From Nautiliaceae bacterium (lineage in GTDB: Bacteria > Campylobacterota > Campylobacteria > Campylobacterales > Nautiliaceae): a DNA stretch of 43,136 bases. The notes beneath the pieces are model-generated. The model had not been told where the DNA came from. It did no database searches and saw nothing but the letters and a program-made list of their open reading frames with translations. Positions 43,105-43,136 of the stretch are shown here, one piece after another (the stretch's first letter is position 1; the number at the start of each line of letters is the position of its first letter). The translations under genes were made by a program, and so were the position numbers. The DNA is taken from contig JAMOQT010000028.1 of assembly GCA_027063865.1 (NCBI GenBank), positions 1 to 43,136 of the forward strand, written 5' to 3'.

Positions 43105-43136
43105 TGGTACGCCCTGCAGGACTCGAACCTGCGACC
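43105..43136 (-). tRNA. 3' end of a second tRNA gene, cut by the window edge
   Basis: The minus strand at the right edge reads a T-arm (GCAGGTTCGAGTCCTGC), 3' acceptor strand AGGGCGT, a discriminator base and encoded CCA. The 5' part and anticodon lie outside the window, so the amino acid is not determined. It is 10 bp upstream of tRNA-Leu in the direction of transcription. Confidence 0.85.

Overview
The window is a gene-dense, AT-rich stretch of a bacterial chromosome. Gene content and order (a secG-frr-pyrE run, a DksA-type zinc-finger protein, a free-standing FlhB-tail protein, a LeuC of the HacA-like type, agmatine deiminase, a DUF3108 protein) point to the Campylobacterota. The overall protein character suggests a thermophilic or vent group such as the Nautiliaceae; the phylum is fairly secure, the family is an inference. 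There is no rRNA operon, CRISPR array or transposase gene. Nearly all of the window is chromosomal core, with a few accessory islands.

Layout. 1-745: the 3' end of an outer-membrane DUF4105-type gene. 742-3636, leftward: yaaA, an HtrA/DegP periplasmic protease and riboflavin synthase. 3720-7710, leftward: thiE, rlmH, dksA, a membrane protein, a tRNA-dihydrouridine synthase and a translationally coupled DUF3800 gene. 7931-11494, leftward: dcd, pyrF, a DsbC-like oxidoreductase, an IMPase-family phosphatase and accD. accB-accC run rightward at 11608-13398, so three acetyl-CoA carboxylase genes lie within 6 kb. After a DUF3108 protein and a 2-hydroxyacid dehydrogenase comes a 311-bp gap filled by a long inverted repeat that resembles a MITE. 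15610-21725 is a leftward run (secG, polysaccharide deacetylase, frr, pyrE, HIT, MFS, P-loop ATPase, rnhB, glucosaminidase) with many stop/start overlaps of the TAATG type. 21854-27401 holds a BioC-like methyltransferase, aguA and leuC, DUF2905-thpR-FlhB-tail, and an AMMECR1 protein followed directly by a Fic protein.

27527-34126 is the most unusual locus: a stand-alone PqqD-type protein, an ATP-grasp ligase, a fold-III PLP decarboxylase, a fusion of a urea-transporter-like channel to an M23 peptidase, a TPR protein, a degenerate OmpR-type regulator and a beta-barrel protein, all co-directional and overlapping or closely spaced. It looks like a small-molecule or peptide-conjugate pathway with its own transport and envelope parts. 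A second unusual unit at 38927-41233 joins a coiled-coil protein, a minimal cyclic-nucleotide-binding-like protein and a T4 Rnl1-type RNA ligase. The right edge carries an ABC exporter and two leftward tRNA genes (Leu-UAG, and one cut by the window edge).

A second theme is short tandem repeats. Heptamer arrays (TGGAAAA units) sit inside three housekeeping genes (pyrF, thiE, rnhB) and are translated as MENGKWK-type peptide. Octamer arrays (AGTTGTGA units) lie directly upstream of two leftward promoters (thiE and secG) and, for thiE, appear to supply the -35 element.
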